A stretch of DNA of 64,000 nt, taken from positions 124,001 through 188,000 of the forward strand of contig NZ_CP034550.1 of assembly GCF_009498035.1 (NCBI RefSeq). Reading direction: 5' to 3'. The position numbers were made by a program, and so were the translations under genes. The DNA is from Saccharothrix syringae (GTDB taxonomy: Bacteria; Actinomycetota; Actinomycetes; Mycobacteriales; Pseudonocardiaceae). The notes beneath the pieces were generated by a model. The model searched no databases. It was not told the DNA's origin and worked only from the letters and a program-made list of their open reading frames with translations. Below, piece after piece: positions 55,272-63,174 of this stretch. The first letter of the stretch is position 1. The number at the start of each line of letters is the position of its first letter.

Positions 55272-56021
55272 GTGACGACGCTGGAGGCGGTCCTCGTCGT
55301 CCTCGCGGGGGTGTTCGCGGGCGGCATCAACACGGTGGTCGGCTCCGGCACCCTGGTGACGTTCCCGGTGCTGCTCGCGGTGGGCTACCCGCCCGTGGTG
55401 GCCAACGTCTCCAACTGCCTCGGCCTGGTGCCCGGCTCGCTCAGCGGCGCGTACGGCTACCGGCGCGAGCTGGTCGGCCAGGGCCGCCGGATCAAGCGGC
55501 TGCTGCCCGCCTCGCTGCTCGGCGGCGTGCTCGGCGCGGTCCTGCTGGTGCTGCTGCCCGAGGACGCGTTCTCCGCGATCGTGCCGGTGCTGATCGCGGT
55601 CGCGCTGGTGCTGGTGGTCTTCCAGCCGTGGCTCAACCGCAAGCTCGCCGAGCGCGAGCGCCACGAGCACGGCGGCCTCGCGCTGTGGCTGGGCGTCTTC
55701 TTCGCCGGCGTCTACGGCGGGTACTTCGGCGCGGCCCAGGGCGTGCTGGTGATGGGCCTGATGGGCGTGCTGATGGACGAGCACATCCAGCGGATGAACG
55801 CCCTGAAGAACCTGTTGACCGGCCTGGTGAACCTCATCGCCGGCGTGCTGTTCATCTTCATCGCGGACGTGGCGTGGCCCGCCGTGCTGCTGCTGGCGCT
55901 GGGCTCGGTGGTGGGCGGCCAGATCGGCGCGAAGGTCGGCCGCCGACTCCCACCGACCGCGCTGCGCGCGGTGATCGTGCTGGTGGGAGTCGTGGCCATC
56001 GTCCAACTGCTCACCCGGTGA
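55272..56021 (+). CDS. TauE/SafE-family membrane transporter
   Basis: 249 aa with seven or eight transmembrane helices. GGINTVVGSGTLVTFPVLLAV and a second related motif YFGAAQGVLVMGLM mark the two halves of the TauE/SafE fold, which exports or takes up sulfonates, sulfite or related anions. The substrate is unknown. GTG 55272 has GGGGGGA upstream. Its 3' end overlaps the hisC-like gene on the other strand by 11 nt. Confidence 0.9.
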   Translation: MTTLEAVLVVLAGVFAGGINTVVGSGTLVTFPVLLAVGYPPVVANVSNCLGLVPGSLSGAYGYRRELVGQGRRIKRLLPASLLGGVLGAVLLVLLPEDAFSAIVPVLIAVALVLVVFQPWLNRKLAERERHEHGGLALWLGVFFAGVYGGYFGAAQGVLVMGLMGVLMDEHIQRMNALKNLLTGLVNLIAGVLFIFIADVAWPAVLLLALGSVVGGQIGAKVGRRLPPTALRAVIVLVGVVAIVQLLTR

Positions 56022-57078
56022 ACGAGCGGGCCGCCGCCAGGAACGCGTCGTTCTCGGCCGGTTCGCCGATGGTGACCCGGGCGCCGTCGCCGTCGAACGC
56101 CCGCACGACCACCTTGTGCGCCAGGCAGTGCTCGTTGAACGCCCCGGTCCGCCCGGCCAGCGGCAGCCACACGAAGTTCGCCTGCGACTCGGGCACCTCG
56201 AACCCGGCGGCCAGCAGCTCCGACCGCACCCGCGCCCGCTCGGCCACCACGCCGCGGCAGCGCTCCAGCAGCTCGTCCTCGGCGTCCAGCGACGCCAGCG
56301 CCGCGACCTGCGCCAGCGCGTTCACGCTGAACGGCACGGAGACCTTGCGCAGCGTCTCGGCCACCTGCGGCGAGGCCGCCGCGTAGCCGACGCGCAGCCC
56401 GGCCAGCCCGTACGCCTTGGAGAACGTGCGCAGCACGGCCACGTTGTCCCGGCCCGCCGCCCACTGGGCCTTGGCGAACTCCACGCCGTCGGGCACCTCG
56501 GGGTCGTCGACGAACTCCCGGTACGCCTCGTCGACGACGACCAGCACGTCCGACGGCACCCGGTCGACGAACCGCCGCACCTCGTCGGCCTTGAGCGCGG
56601 TGCCGGTGGGGTTGTTGGGGTTGCACAGGAACACCAGCCGCGTCCGGTCGGTGATCGCGTCGGCCATCGCGTCGACGTCCAGGCCGTGGCCCGCGGTCAG
56701 CGGCACCCGGTGCTGCGCGGCCCCGACCACGGCGGTGACGATCGGGTACGCCTCGAACGAGCGCCACGCGAACACCACCTCGTCCGCGTCGGTGCAGGTG
56801 GCCTGCACCAGCTGCTGGCACAGGGTCACCGAGCCGCAGCCGACGGCCAGCTGGTCGACGGGCACGTCGAGCTTGTCGCCCAGGCGCGCCACGAGGTCGG
56901 TGACGCCGTTGTCGGGGTAGCGGTTCACGGCGGTGGCCGCGTCCGCGATCGCCCGGACCACGCTGGGCAGCGGTCCGGCCGACACCTCGTTGCTGGCCAG
57001 CTTGATCGCGCCGGGAACGGTCCTGCCGGGCACGTAGCTGGGCAAGGCGACGAGGTCGGCGCGGGTTCGCACGGTCAT
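56011..57078 (-). CDS. hisC: Histidinol-phosphate/aromatic aminotransferase
   Basis: 355 aa. PLP fold type I: LASNEVSAGPLPSVVRAI, CNPNNPTGTAL, DEAYREFVDD, the Schiff-base Lys in RTFSKAYGLAGLRVGY (about 220) and the C-terminal Arg in GDGARVTIGEPAEND. It resembles HisC2/Rv3772, an aromatic aminotransferase in mycobacteria, rather than the his-operon enzyme, since no his genes lie nearby. ATG 57078 has GGGAG 8 nt upstream. Phenylalanine or tyrosine transamination is the likely role. Confidence 0.88.
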   Translation of the reverse strand: MTVRTRADLVALPSYVPGRTVPGAIKLASNEVSAGPLPSVVRAIADAATAVNRYPDNGVTDLVARLGDKLDVPVDQLAVGCGSVTLCQQLVQATCTDADEVVFAWRSFEAYPIVTAVVGAAQHRVPLTAGHGLDVDAMADAITDRTRLVFLCNPNNPTGTALKADEVRRFVDRVPSDVLVVVDEAYREFVDDPEVPDGVEFAKAQWAAGRDNVAVLRTFSKAYGLAGLRVGYAAASPQVAETLRKVSVPFSVNALAQVAALASLDAEDELLERCRGVVAERARVRSELLAAGFEVPESQANFVWLPLAGRTGAFNEHCLAHKVVVRAFDGDGARVTIGEPAENDAFLAAARSFTG

Positions 57079-57198
57079 CCAGGGACTCCCTTCGGGGTTC
57101 TGAGCCGGACGTTAGCCGCTGGTTCCGCCAAACGGGCACACCTGTGGTCTGGTTGCTCACGTTGACTGGCGTTCACCCCCACGTGGAAGGGTTGACCC

Positions 57199-57873
57199 AT
57201 GACACCTACCCGCACCGAGACGATCTCCCTCACCGACGGCCGCGAGCTGACGCTGACCGTCGCCGAGCCGGAGAACGCCGTCCGCGGCGGCCTGGTCGTG
57301 CTGCACGAGGCGCGCGGGGTGACCGACACCGTGCACGGCCTGGTGGGCGGGCTGGCGGCCGAGGGGTGGCTGGCGGTGGCGCCGCACCTCTACGACGAGG
57401 TGTCCGGCGAGGACGCGCCCGCCGTGGTGAGCGGGTTGTCGGGCGAGGCGCTGCTGGCCGACACCGACGTGGCGTTCGTCTGGTTGGAGCAGCGCGGCGT
57501 GGGTCGGGACCGCGTCGGCGTGGTCGGGTTCGACCTCGGCGGGACGGTCGCGATGGTGGTTGCGGGAAGCCGAACCATCGGGGCCGCGGTCACCGTCGGT
57601 GGCGGCGGGATCGTCGAGCCGCTGGCCGCGGGGCTGCCGGCGCTGGTGGAGGTCGCCGAGGAGCTGACCTGCCCGTGGCTGGGTCTCTACGGGGACGACG
57701 ACACGATCCCGGTCGGCGATGTGGAGAAGCTGCGCGACGCGGCGGCCGCGGCGCCGGTGGCGACCGACGTGGTCCGGTTCACCGACTCCAGCAACCGCTT
57801 CGACACCAACGCGGCGGTCAGCGCGGAGGCTTGGCAGCGGGCCCTGAACTGGTTCGACTCGCACCTGCGCTAA
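57199..57873 (+). CDS. Dienelactone-hydrolase-fold protein with altered catalytic residues
   Basis: 224 aa, alpha/beta-hydrolase. LVVLHEARGV keeps the acidic residue that guides the nucleophile in dienelactone hydrolases. The nucleophile elbow reads GFDLGG where the family has GxCxGG, so Cys is Asp. YGDDDTIPVG keeps the Asp, but the expected late His is Asn (SSNRF). Two of three triad residues are therefore changed, and hydrolase activity is doubtful. ATG 57199 has GGAAGG 8 nt upstream. It stands alone. Confidence 0.82.
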   Translation: MTPTRTETISLTDGRELTLTVAEPENAVRGGLVVLHEARGVTDTVHGLVGGLAAEGWLAVAPHLYDEVSGEDAPAVVSGLSGEALLADTDVAFVWLEQRGVGRDRVGVVGFDLGGTVAMVVAGSRTIGAAVTVGGGGIVEPLAAGLPALVEVAEELTCPWLGLYGDDDTIPVGDVEKLRDAAAAAPVATDVVRFTDSSNRFDTNAAVSAEAWQRALNWFDSHLR

Positions 57874-58005
57874 GCCTCTTGTCGGCGGCTTGGAACCGGA
57901 CGGGCCACCCGGTACATCTAAGGGGAGCGTCCGGAACGCCTGGTTCGGTCGTGGCCGGCTAACGCCCGGAGCGGCTGCGGCGAATCGCAGTGCAGGGGGT
58001 AAGTG

Positions 58006-58692
58006 ATGAGCGACGGGTACACGGTTCCTCTGGCCATGGGAGCACCCGCGGTGCAGGTCCCGCCCGGCTTCACGCCGTCCGCGGCGGTGCCGCCGGCCGT
58101 GGTGCCGCCGGTCGCGGCGCAGCCGACCGTGGTGCAGCCGACCGTGGTGCAGCCGGCCGTGGTGCCGCCGCCCGCGGTGGCCCAGCCGGCCGTGGCGCCA
58201 CCCACCGCCGCGGTGCCCGACCCGGGGGGCACGACCGTGACCCTGCCCGCGCCGGTGACGACCGGGGGATCGGCCCCGGTGCCCGCGGAGAGCTTCGCCG
58301 AGGCCGCGCAGACGGACCTGGACAAGGCCAACGTCGCGCTGGACGCGGTGGACAAGCAGGCCGTGCAGCTGGACCTGGACCGGCAGGGCGTCGAGGACCT
58401 GGTCAAGCTGATCGCGAAGGCGCGCGGCCTGGTGGACAGCGTGTACGCCAAGGCCGTCAGCAACCTCGACGTCGAGCTGAAGTTCGGCAACAACTGGGTG
58501 AGCGAGGCGATCAGCCGGCGGCTGCGCGAGGTCGCGGTGGGCGACGAGGCGTCGGCGGTCAACGTGATCGGTGACTTCATGCAGGTGCTGTTCGAGGTCG
58601 AGGAGACCGTCCGCAAGGCGGCGCGCAACCTCGAAGAGGCCGACGACGACGCGGCGGACGCCTTCGGGTCCGCCGGGGAGGTCCAGGGCTGA
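58006..58692 (+). CDS. PE-like helical protein of a type VII secretion module
   Basis: 228 aa. A Pro/Val-rich N-terminus of short repeats (PTVVQ, PAVVP) spans about 20-85. A helical region follows (about 95-225): TDLDKANVALDAVDKQAVQL, then LVKLIAKARGLVDSVYAKAV and VEETVRKAARNLEEADDD. No PE motif was recognised. The name rests on its place before PPE-like and EspG-like genes, with a one-base overlap to the first. GGGGGT lies upstream; GTG 58003 is an alternative start. Confidence 0.55.
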   Translation: MSDGYTVPLAMGAPAVQVPPGFTPSAAVPPAVVPPVAAQPTVVQPTVVQPAVVPPPAVAQPAVAPPTAAVPDPGGTTVTLPAPVTTGGSAPVPAESFAEAAQTDLDKANVALDAVDKQAVQLDLDRQGVEDLVKLIAKARGLVDSVYAKAVSNLDVELKFGNNWVSEAISRRLREVAVGDEASAVNVIGDFMQVLFEVEETVRKAARNLEEADDDAADAFGSAGEVQG

Positions 58693-59984
58693 TGGGCAAC
58701 GACAACCACCCCTACCACGGCGGTCAGGACCGGCCCGTCGACCTCGGCCAGCAGGTCGACTGGATGACCTACTCCCACCAGCGGCTGTGGGAGATGATCA
58801 ACACCGGGGTCGACCTCAAGGCCGCGAGCAACGCCCAGGCCGACTGGATCACGGTGAGCCAGGCCCTGGCCGACGTGCGCGAGCTGCTCGCCAACGCGAT
58901 CGACCGCTCGTCGCGGGCGTGGGAGGGCGAGACGGCCGACCGGGCGCGCGAGGCGCTGGAGTCGGTCGAGAAGTGGGCGCTCAACACCAGCGAGCACGCC
59001 GAGAACGTGGCCAAGTGCATCGGCACCGAGATCGACCACGTGCAGACCGCGCGCGAGCTGATGCCGCCGCCCGCGCCCGCGCCGCCGGTGGTCACCCCGG
59101 TCGGCGGGACCGCGGTCGCGCCGGTGCCCGCGCCGGCGCCGGTCGCCACCGCGCCCCGGTCGACGTTCCCGGGCGAGCGGGTCGTGGGCGACCGCCTGGT
59201 CGGCGAGCGGGTGGCGGCCGAGTCCGGGTACGACGTGCTGACCCCGGAGCCCACCGCTTCCTCGCGCCGGACCAGCCCGTTCACCGGCATCGACGCCATC
59301 GCCGCGCCCGCGGTCGAGTCGGTGGTGGCCGCCGACGCGACGCACCGCCAGGCCGCCGAAGTCATGGCGATGTTCCAGCAGAACTCCTACGCGGTCGACC
59401 GCACCGTGCCCTCGTTCAGCCCGCCGACCAACCCGGTCGCGCCGCCACCGCCGCCCGTCGTGGCGCCGCCGGTCGGGACCACCCCGCCGCCGTCGACCGG
59501 CGGCGGTGACGGCGGCCCGGTCGTGCTGAACAACGGCGGCGCCACCGGCACCCAGGGCCGGCAGCAGGAGGCGGCCAAGCCGGGCGGTCGCGTCGCCGGC
59601 GGCACGGCGCAGTCCGGCCGCGGCGGCTTCGCCGGGCGCGGCACGGGCGGCTTCGGCGGTCGCGGGGGCGTGCCCGCGCCCGTCACCGCGGGCGGCGCCG
59701 GTGGTGGCGGCGCCCTGCCGACCGCCCCCGGCCCGATCAGCGGCGCGGTGACCGAGCGCGGCGGGTCCGGGGCCAACCCGGGCAGCGTGACCAGCTCGTT
59801 CCAGGCGCCGAAGGCGGTGACGCCGCAGGCGGGCATGATCGGCGCCGCGCCGATCGCCGCACCGCCGCCCGTCGCCGGTGGCGGCGGCAACGAGCGCGAC
59901 CACAACCGCCCCAACTACCTGGAGGACGACGAGAACGTCTTCGGTGTCGACCGCAAGGCAGCACCACCGGTGATCGGGCTGTGA
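58692..59984 (+). CDS. PPE-like protein with WXG motif and Gly/Pro-rich tail
   Basis: 430 aa. The N-terminal 120 residues are helical, with a WEG turn at 77-79 (SSRAWEGETADRA) as in WXG/PPE proteins. Then come a Pro/Ala linker, a second short region ending NRPNYLEDDENVFG, and a Gly-rich stretch (GRGTGGFGGRGG). Such proteins are exported by type VII systems. ATG 58692 shares a base with the previous stop; its own stop overlaps the EspG-like gene by 4 nt. No ESX core gene lies in this window. Confidence 0.75.
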   Translation: MGNDNHPYHGGQDRPVDLGQQVDWMTYSHQRLWEMINTGVDLKAASNAQADWITVSQALADVRELLANAIDRSSRAWEGETADRAREALESVEKWALNTSEHAENVAKCIGTEIDHVQTARELMPPPAPAPPVVTPVGGTAVAPVPAPAPVATAPRSTFPGERVVGDRLVGERVAAESGYDVLTPEPTASSRRTSPFTGIDAIAAPAVESVVAADATHRQAAEVMAMFQQNSYAVDRTVPSFSPPTNPVAPPPPPVVAPPVGTTPPPSTGGGDGGPVVLNNGGATGTQGRQQEAAKPGGRVAGGTAQSGRGGFAGRGTGGFGGRGGVPAPVTAGGAGGGGALPTAPGPISGAVTERGGSGANPGSVTSSFQAPKAVTPQAGMIGAAPIAAPPPVAGGGGNERDHNRPNYLEDDENVFGVDRKAAPPVIGL

Positions 59985-60745
59985 CCGAGCGCTTCTTCAA
60001 GCTCAGCGAAGCGGAGTTCTTCCTGCTCTGGGAGGCCGTCCACCGCGGCGCCCACCCGGTGCCGCTCGGCACCAGGCACTTCGGGCACACCCGGGCGGAG
60101 CGGGACCGGCTCGTCGAGACCGCGTCCCGCGACCTCGCCGCCCGCGGCCTGGGCACGGTGCACCGGCCCGACGAGGAGCTGTACGGGCTGCTGCGCGGCC
60201 TGGCCGAGTTCGAGGTGGGCCTGGAGGTCTTCTTCACCCTCAACGGCGTCCAGGCGCGCGGCCTGGCCACCGCCGCGTGGCACGGCGCGTTCGCGGGCCG
60301 GCTCGGCAACCAGGTGCAGGTCACCGGTTTCCGGCCGACCGCGCTCGCCGCCACCGCGGTCAACACCCTGCCGCCCGCGCCGCCCGGCGGCGGCCGGTCG
60401 GTCAACGTGCGGTGGGACGACTACCTCGCCGCGGGCCGGGCCGGCGAGGTCGACGGCTCCGAGGGCTTCCTGGACGTCCTGCGCGGCGTCGGCCTGCGCG
60501 AGCCGGAGGCCAACACCCTGATGCGCGCGGTGACCACGCGCAGCGGCGGCGGCCAGGTCGGCGTGATCGCCCGCAACCGGGCCGGCTACCTCCACCCGAC
60601 CGGCGCGGTGGTGTCCTGGCTGGACACCGCCGAGGGCCGCTACCTGGTGCGCCGCGACGGCGGGTGGCTCGTGGTGGCGCCCACCGACCCGCCCCGGCTG
60701 ATCTCCGCGGTCGAGCAACTGGTGGTCGGCGCCGGCCGGAACTGA
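59981..60745 (+). CDS. EspG-family type VII secretion chaperone
   Basis: 254 aa. It opens FKLSEAEFFLLWEAVHRGAHP, close to the EspG opening, and continues with beta-strand/helix alternation ending in WLVVAPTDPPRLISAVEQLV. EspG proteins bind cytosolic PPE partners and keep them soluble for ESX export. GTG 59981 overlaps the PPE-like stop by GTGA, which supports a direct partner role. The chaperone, its client and the PE-like protein are thus one transcript. Confidence 0.82.
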   Translation: MTERFFKLSEAEFFLLWEAVHRGAHPVPLGTRHFGHTRAERDRLVETASRDLAARGLGTVHRPDEELYGLLRGLAEFEVGLEVFFTLNGVQARGLATAAWHGAFAGRLGNQVQVTGFRPTALAATAVNTLPPAPPGGGRSVNVRWDDYLAAGRAGEVDGSEGFLDVLRGVGLREPEANTLMRAVTTRSGGGQVGVIARNRAGYLHPTGAVVSWLDTAEGRYLVRRDGGWLVVAPTDPPRLISAVEQLVVGAGRN

Positions 60746-60804
60746 CCCGGTGTGTGGGTGCCACCTGTGGTTCCGGGCCGTCGGATCGGCTAGGAACTGC
60801 AGGT

Positions 60805-62784
60805 ATGACCGAGATGCGTGCCGGCACCGCCGCCGGCGAGGCGGAAGTCCTGTGGCGCCCGGACCCCGACCGGGTCGCGGCGAGCCGGATGGCCGCGTTC
60901 CGCTCCTGGGTGGCCGACCGCCGGGGCCTGGAGCTGCCCGACTACGAGTCGCTGTGGCGGTGGTCCACCTCCGACCTGGAGGCGTTCTGGGGCGCCGTGG
61001 CCGAGTTCTTCGAGGTGTCGTTCCACGACCGGCCCGACCGCGTGCTGCCCGCCGAGGTGATGCCCGGGGCGACGTGGTTCCCCGGCGCGACGCTCAACTA
61101 CGCGGAGCACGCCCTGCGCGGCCCTGAGGACGCCGTGGCGGTCGTGTTCCGGCGGGAGGACGGTCTCACCGCGGAGCTGACCCACGGTGAGCTCAGGCGG
61201 CGCGTGGCGGCCGTGCGGGCCGGGTTCCGGGAGCTGGGGGTCGGCGTCGGCGACCGGGTGGTGGCCCTGGTGCCGAACTCGCCCGAGGCGCTGATCGCGT
61301 TCCTGGCCGCGGCGTCGCTGGGCGCGACCTGGTCGTCGTGCTCGCCGGACTTCGGCGCCAGGGCCGTGGCCGACAGGTTCACCCAGGTCGAGCCCAAGGT
61401 CCTGGTGGCGGTGGACGGCTACCGGTACAACGGGCGGGCGTTCGACGTGCGGCCGACCGTGGAGAGGCTGAGGGCGGAGATCCCGTCCCTGACGGCCACG
61501 GTCGTGGTCGACTACGTCGGCGGCACCCCGCTGCCCGGGGCGGTCCGGTGGGAGTCCCTGCTGGCCGACCACGAGGGCGCGGAGTTGGAGTTCACCCCGG
61601 TGCCGTTCGACCACCCGCTGTGGGTGCTGTACTCGTCGGGGACGACGGGGCTGCCCAAGGGCATCGTCCAGGGGCACGGCGGCATCGTGCTGGAGCACCT
61701 GAAGATGCTGGCCCTGCACGGGGACCTGGGCCCGGACGACAGGTTCTTCTGGTTCACCACCACCGGCTGGATGATGTGGAACTTCCTCATCTCGGGCCTG
61801 CTGGTCGGCTCGACGGTCGTCCTGTTCGACGGCAGCCCCGCGCACCCGGACCTCGACGTGCTGTGGCGGCTGGCGGAGGAGGAGCGGGTGACGTACTTCG
61901 GCACGTCCGCCCCGTACATCCAGTCGTGCCTGAAGGAGGGCCTGACCCCCGCCGCGAGCCACGACCTGGGTGCGTTGCGGGTCGTCGGCTCCACGGGGGC
62001 GCCCCTGACCCCCGAGGGCTTCCGCTGGATCGCCGACGCGGTGGGCGAGGACGTCCAGATCGCCTCGGTGTCCGGTGGGACGGACCTGTGCACGGCCTTC
62101 GTGGCGGCCGCGCCGGACGTCCCGGTCTGGCTGGGCGAGCTGTCGTGCCGGGCCCTGGGCGCGGCGGTCGAGTCGTACTCGGAGGCGGGGGAGCCGGTGG
62201 TCGACGAGGTCGGCGAGCTGGTGATCACCAAGCCGATGCCGTCGATGCCGGTGTTCTTCTGGGGCGACGAGGACGGCGCGAAGCTCCACGACGCCTACTT
62301 CTCGACCTTCGAGGGCATCTGGCGCCACGGCGACTGGATCCGGATCACCGACCGCGGTTCGGCGGTCATCTACGGCCGGAGCGACTCGACCCTGAACCGC
62401 GGCGGGGTCCGCATGGGCACCAGCGAGTTCTACCGCGTGGTGGAAACCACACCGGGCGTCCTCGACTCACTGGTGATCGACACCTCGGGCGCGGGGCGGA
62501 CCGACGGCGAGCTCCTGTGCTTCCTGGTCCTGGAGCCGGGGGTGGCGCTGGAGGACGTGGAAGTGACTTTGCGCACGGAACTCAGGGCCAACCTGTCGCC
62601 CCGGCACGTGCCCAACAGGTTCATCGTGGTGGAAGAGGTCCCCAGGACCCTCAACGGCAAGAAGTGCGAGGTCCCGGTCAAGAAGATCCTCGGCGGCACC
62701 CCGCCCGAGCGGGCGGTGAGCCTGGACGCCCTGCGCAACCCGGCGTCCCTGCGGCCTTTCCTCGACCTGGTGACCCGCCCCTGA
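60805..62784 (+). CDS. Acetoacetyl-CoA synthetase
   Basis: 659 aa, the normal length. It activates acetoacetate to acetoacetyl-CoA with ATP. Adenylate-forming core: YSSGTTGLPKGIVQGHGG (about 270-287), FFWFTTTGWMMWNFL, the loop HGDWIRITDRG and the catalytic Lys in RTLNGKKCEVPVKKIL near the C-terminus. WSSCSPDFGARAVADRFTQ is typical of this subclass. ATG 60805; TAGGAA lies 8 nt upstream but is a weak -10. Its stop is followed by a hairpin with a T-run. Confidence 0.93.
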   Translation: MTEMRAGTAAGEAEVLWRPDPDRVAASRMAAFRSWVADRRGLELPDYESLWRWSTSDLEAFWGAVAEFFEVSFHDRPDRVLPAEVMPGATWFPGATLNYAEHALRGPEDAVAVVFRREDGLTAELTHGELRRRVAAVRAGFRELGVGVGDRVVALVPNSPEALIAFLAAASLGATWSSCSPDFGARAVADRFTQVEPKVLVAVDGYRYNGRAFDVRPTVERLRAEIPSLTATVVVDYVGGTPLPGAVRWESLLADHEGAELEFTPVPFDHPLWVLYSSGTTGLPKGIVQGHGGIVLEHLKMLALHGDLGPDDRFFWFTTTGWMMWNFLISGLLVGSTVVLFDGSPAHPDLDVLWRLAEEERVTYFGTSAPYIQSCLKEGLTPAASHDLGALRVVGSTGAPLTPEGFRWIADAVGEDVQIASVSGGTDLCTAFVAAAPDVPVWLGELSCRALGAAVESYSEAGEPVVDEVGELVITKPMPSMPVFFWGDEDGAKLHDAYFSTFEGIWRHGDWIRITDRGSAVIYGRSDSTLNRGGVRMGTSEFYRVVETTPGVLDSLVIDTSGAGRTDGELLCFLVLEPGVALEDVEVTLRTELRANLSPRHVPNRFIVVEEVPRTLNGKKCEVPVKKILGGTPPERAVSLDALRNPASLRPFLDLVTRP

Positions 62785-62793
62785 ACCCCGGGG

Positions 62794-62858
62794 AACGCCC
62801 CCCGCCTGACTGGCACCGTGCCTGACCTGCGGTGATGCGGTTAGGAGGGGGGCGTTTT
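62794..62858 (+). terminator. Terminator of the acetoacetyl-CoA synthetase gene
   Basis: AACGCCCCCC (62794-62803) pairs with GGGGGGCGTT (62847-62856), followed by TT. The 43-nt loop holds a smaller GCAC/GTGC dyad. The right arm overlaps the -35 of tRNA-Ser(GCT). Confidence 0.65.
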
Positions 62859-62886
62859 GCTAACCGGTTGGGGGCATGTGTAATCT
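62857..62886 (+). promoter_or_regulatory. Promoter of tRNA-Ser (GCT)
   Basis: TTGCTA at 62857-62862 and TAATCT at 62881-62886, with an 18-bp spacer, predict a start near 62893, 17 nt before the tRNA. Confidence 0.65.
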
Positions 62887-62909
62887 ATGCGTCGTAGCCG
62901 AGGGCTCCG

Positions 62910-62999
62910 GGAGGCTTCGCCTAGTCTGGTCTATGGCGCCGCACTGCTAATGCGGTTTGGGTTTACCGCCCATCCCGGGTTCAAATCCCGGAGCCTCCG
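62910..62999 (+). tRNA. tRNA-Ser (GCT)
   Basis: Acceptor GGAGGCT / AGCCTCC with discriminator G, anticodon loop ACTGCTAAT with anticodon GCT, long variable arm TTTGGGTTTACCGCCCAT, T-arm CCCGGGTTCAAATCCCGG. 90 nt, CCA not encoded. It is a second serine isoacceptor for serS. Confidence 0.95.
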
Positions 63000-63010
63000 C
63001 AACACCCTGC

Positions 63011-63016
63011 TACAAT
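63011..63016 (+). promoter_or_regulatory. Putative -10 of tRNA-Arg
   Basis: TACAAT, a consensus-like -10, 23 nt before the tRNA-Arg. It lies between two tRNA genes, so it may give separate expression. Confidence 0.5.
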
Positions 63017-63038
63017 GGGGTGACAACTGAACACCGAT

Positions 63039-63111
63039 GCGCTCGTAGCTCAACGGATAGAGCATCTGACTACGGATCAGAAGGTTGCAGGTTCGAATCC
63101 TGCCGAGCGCG
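63039..63111 (+). tRNA. tRNA-Arg (ACG)
   Basis: Acceptor GCGCTCG / CGAGCGC with discriminator G, D-arm TAGCTCAACGGATAGAGCA, anticodon loop CTACGGA with anticodon ACG (A34 becomes inosine), T-arm GCAGGTTCGAATCCTGC. 73 nt, CCA not encoded. An integrase gene starts facing it 64 nt downstream, so its 3' end is the likely attachment site. Confidence 0.95.
63085..63111 (+). other. Predicted attachment site (attL or attR) in the tRNA-Arg 3' end
   Basis: Tyrosine integrases of actinobacterial elements usually recombine in the anticodon or T-arm to 3' end of a tRNA. The integrase next door makes this tRNA the obvious candidate. The matching repeat must lie beyond the window, so the exact crossover is not seen. 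Confidence 0.5.
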
Positions 63112-63115
63112 CACT

Positions 63116-63157
63116 GGTCAGAGGCCCGGTCGAGATCATTCGACCGGGCCTCTGACC
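63116..63157. terminator. 18-bp perfect hairpin between tRNA-Arg and the integrase gene
   Basis: GGTCAGAGGCCCGGTCGA (63116-63133) pairs perfectly with its complement at 63140-63157 around a 6-nt loop, GATCAT. It can serve both converging transcripts. No T-run. Confidence 0.75.
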
Positions 63158-63174
63158 GCATTTGTGACCGCAGT

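Noticed and set aside
58081..58210. Functional DNA repeat at the start of the PE-like gene
   Set aside because: The 15-bp periodicity follows from the Pro/Val-rich protein repeats PTVVQ and PAVVP and needs no separate explanation.
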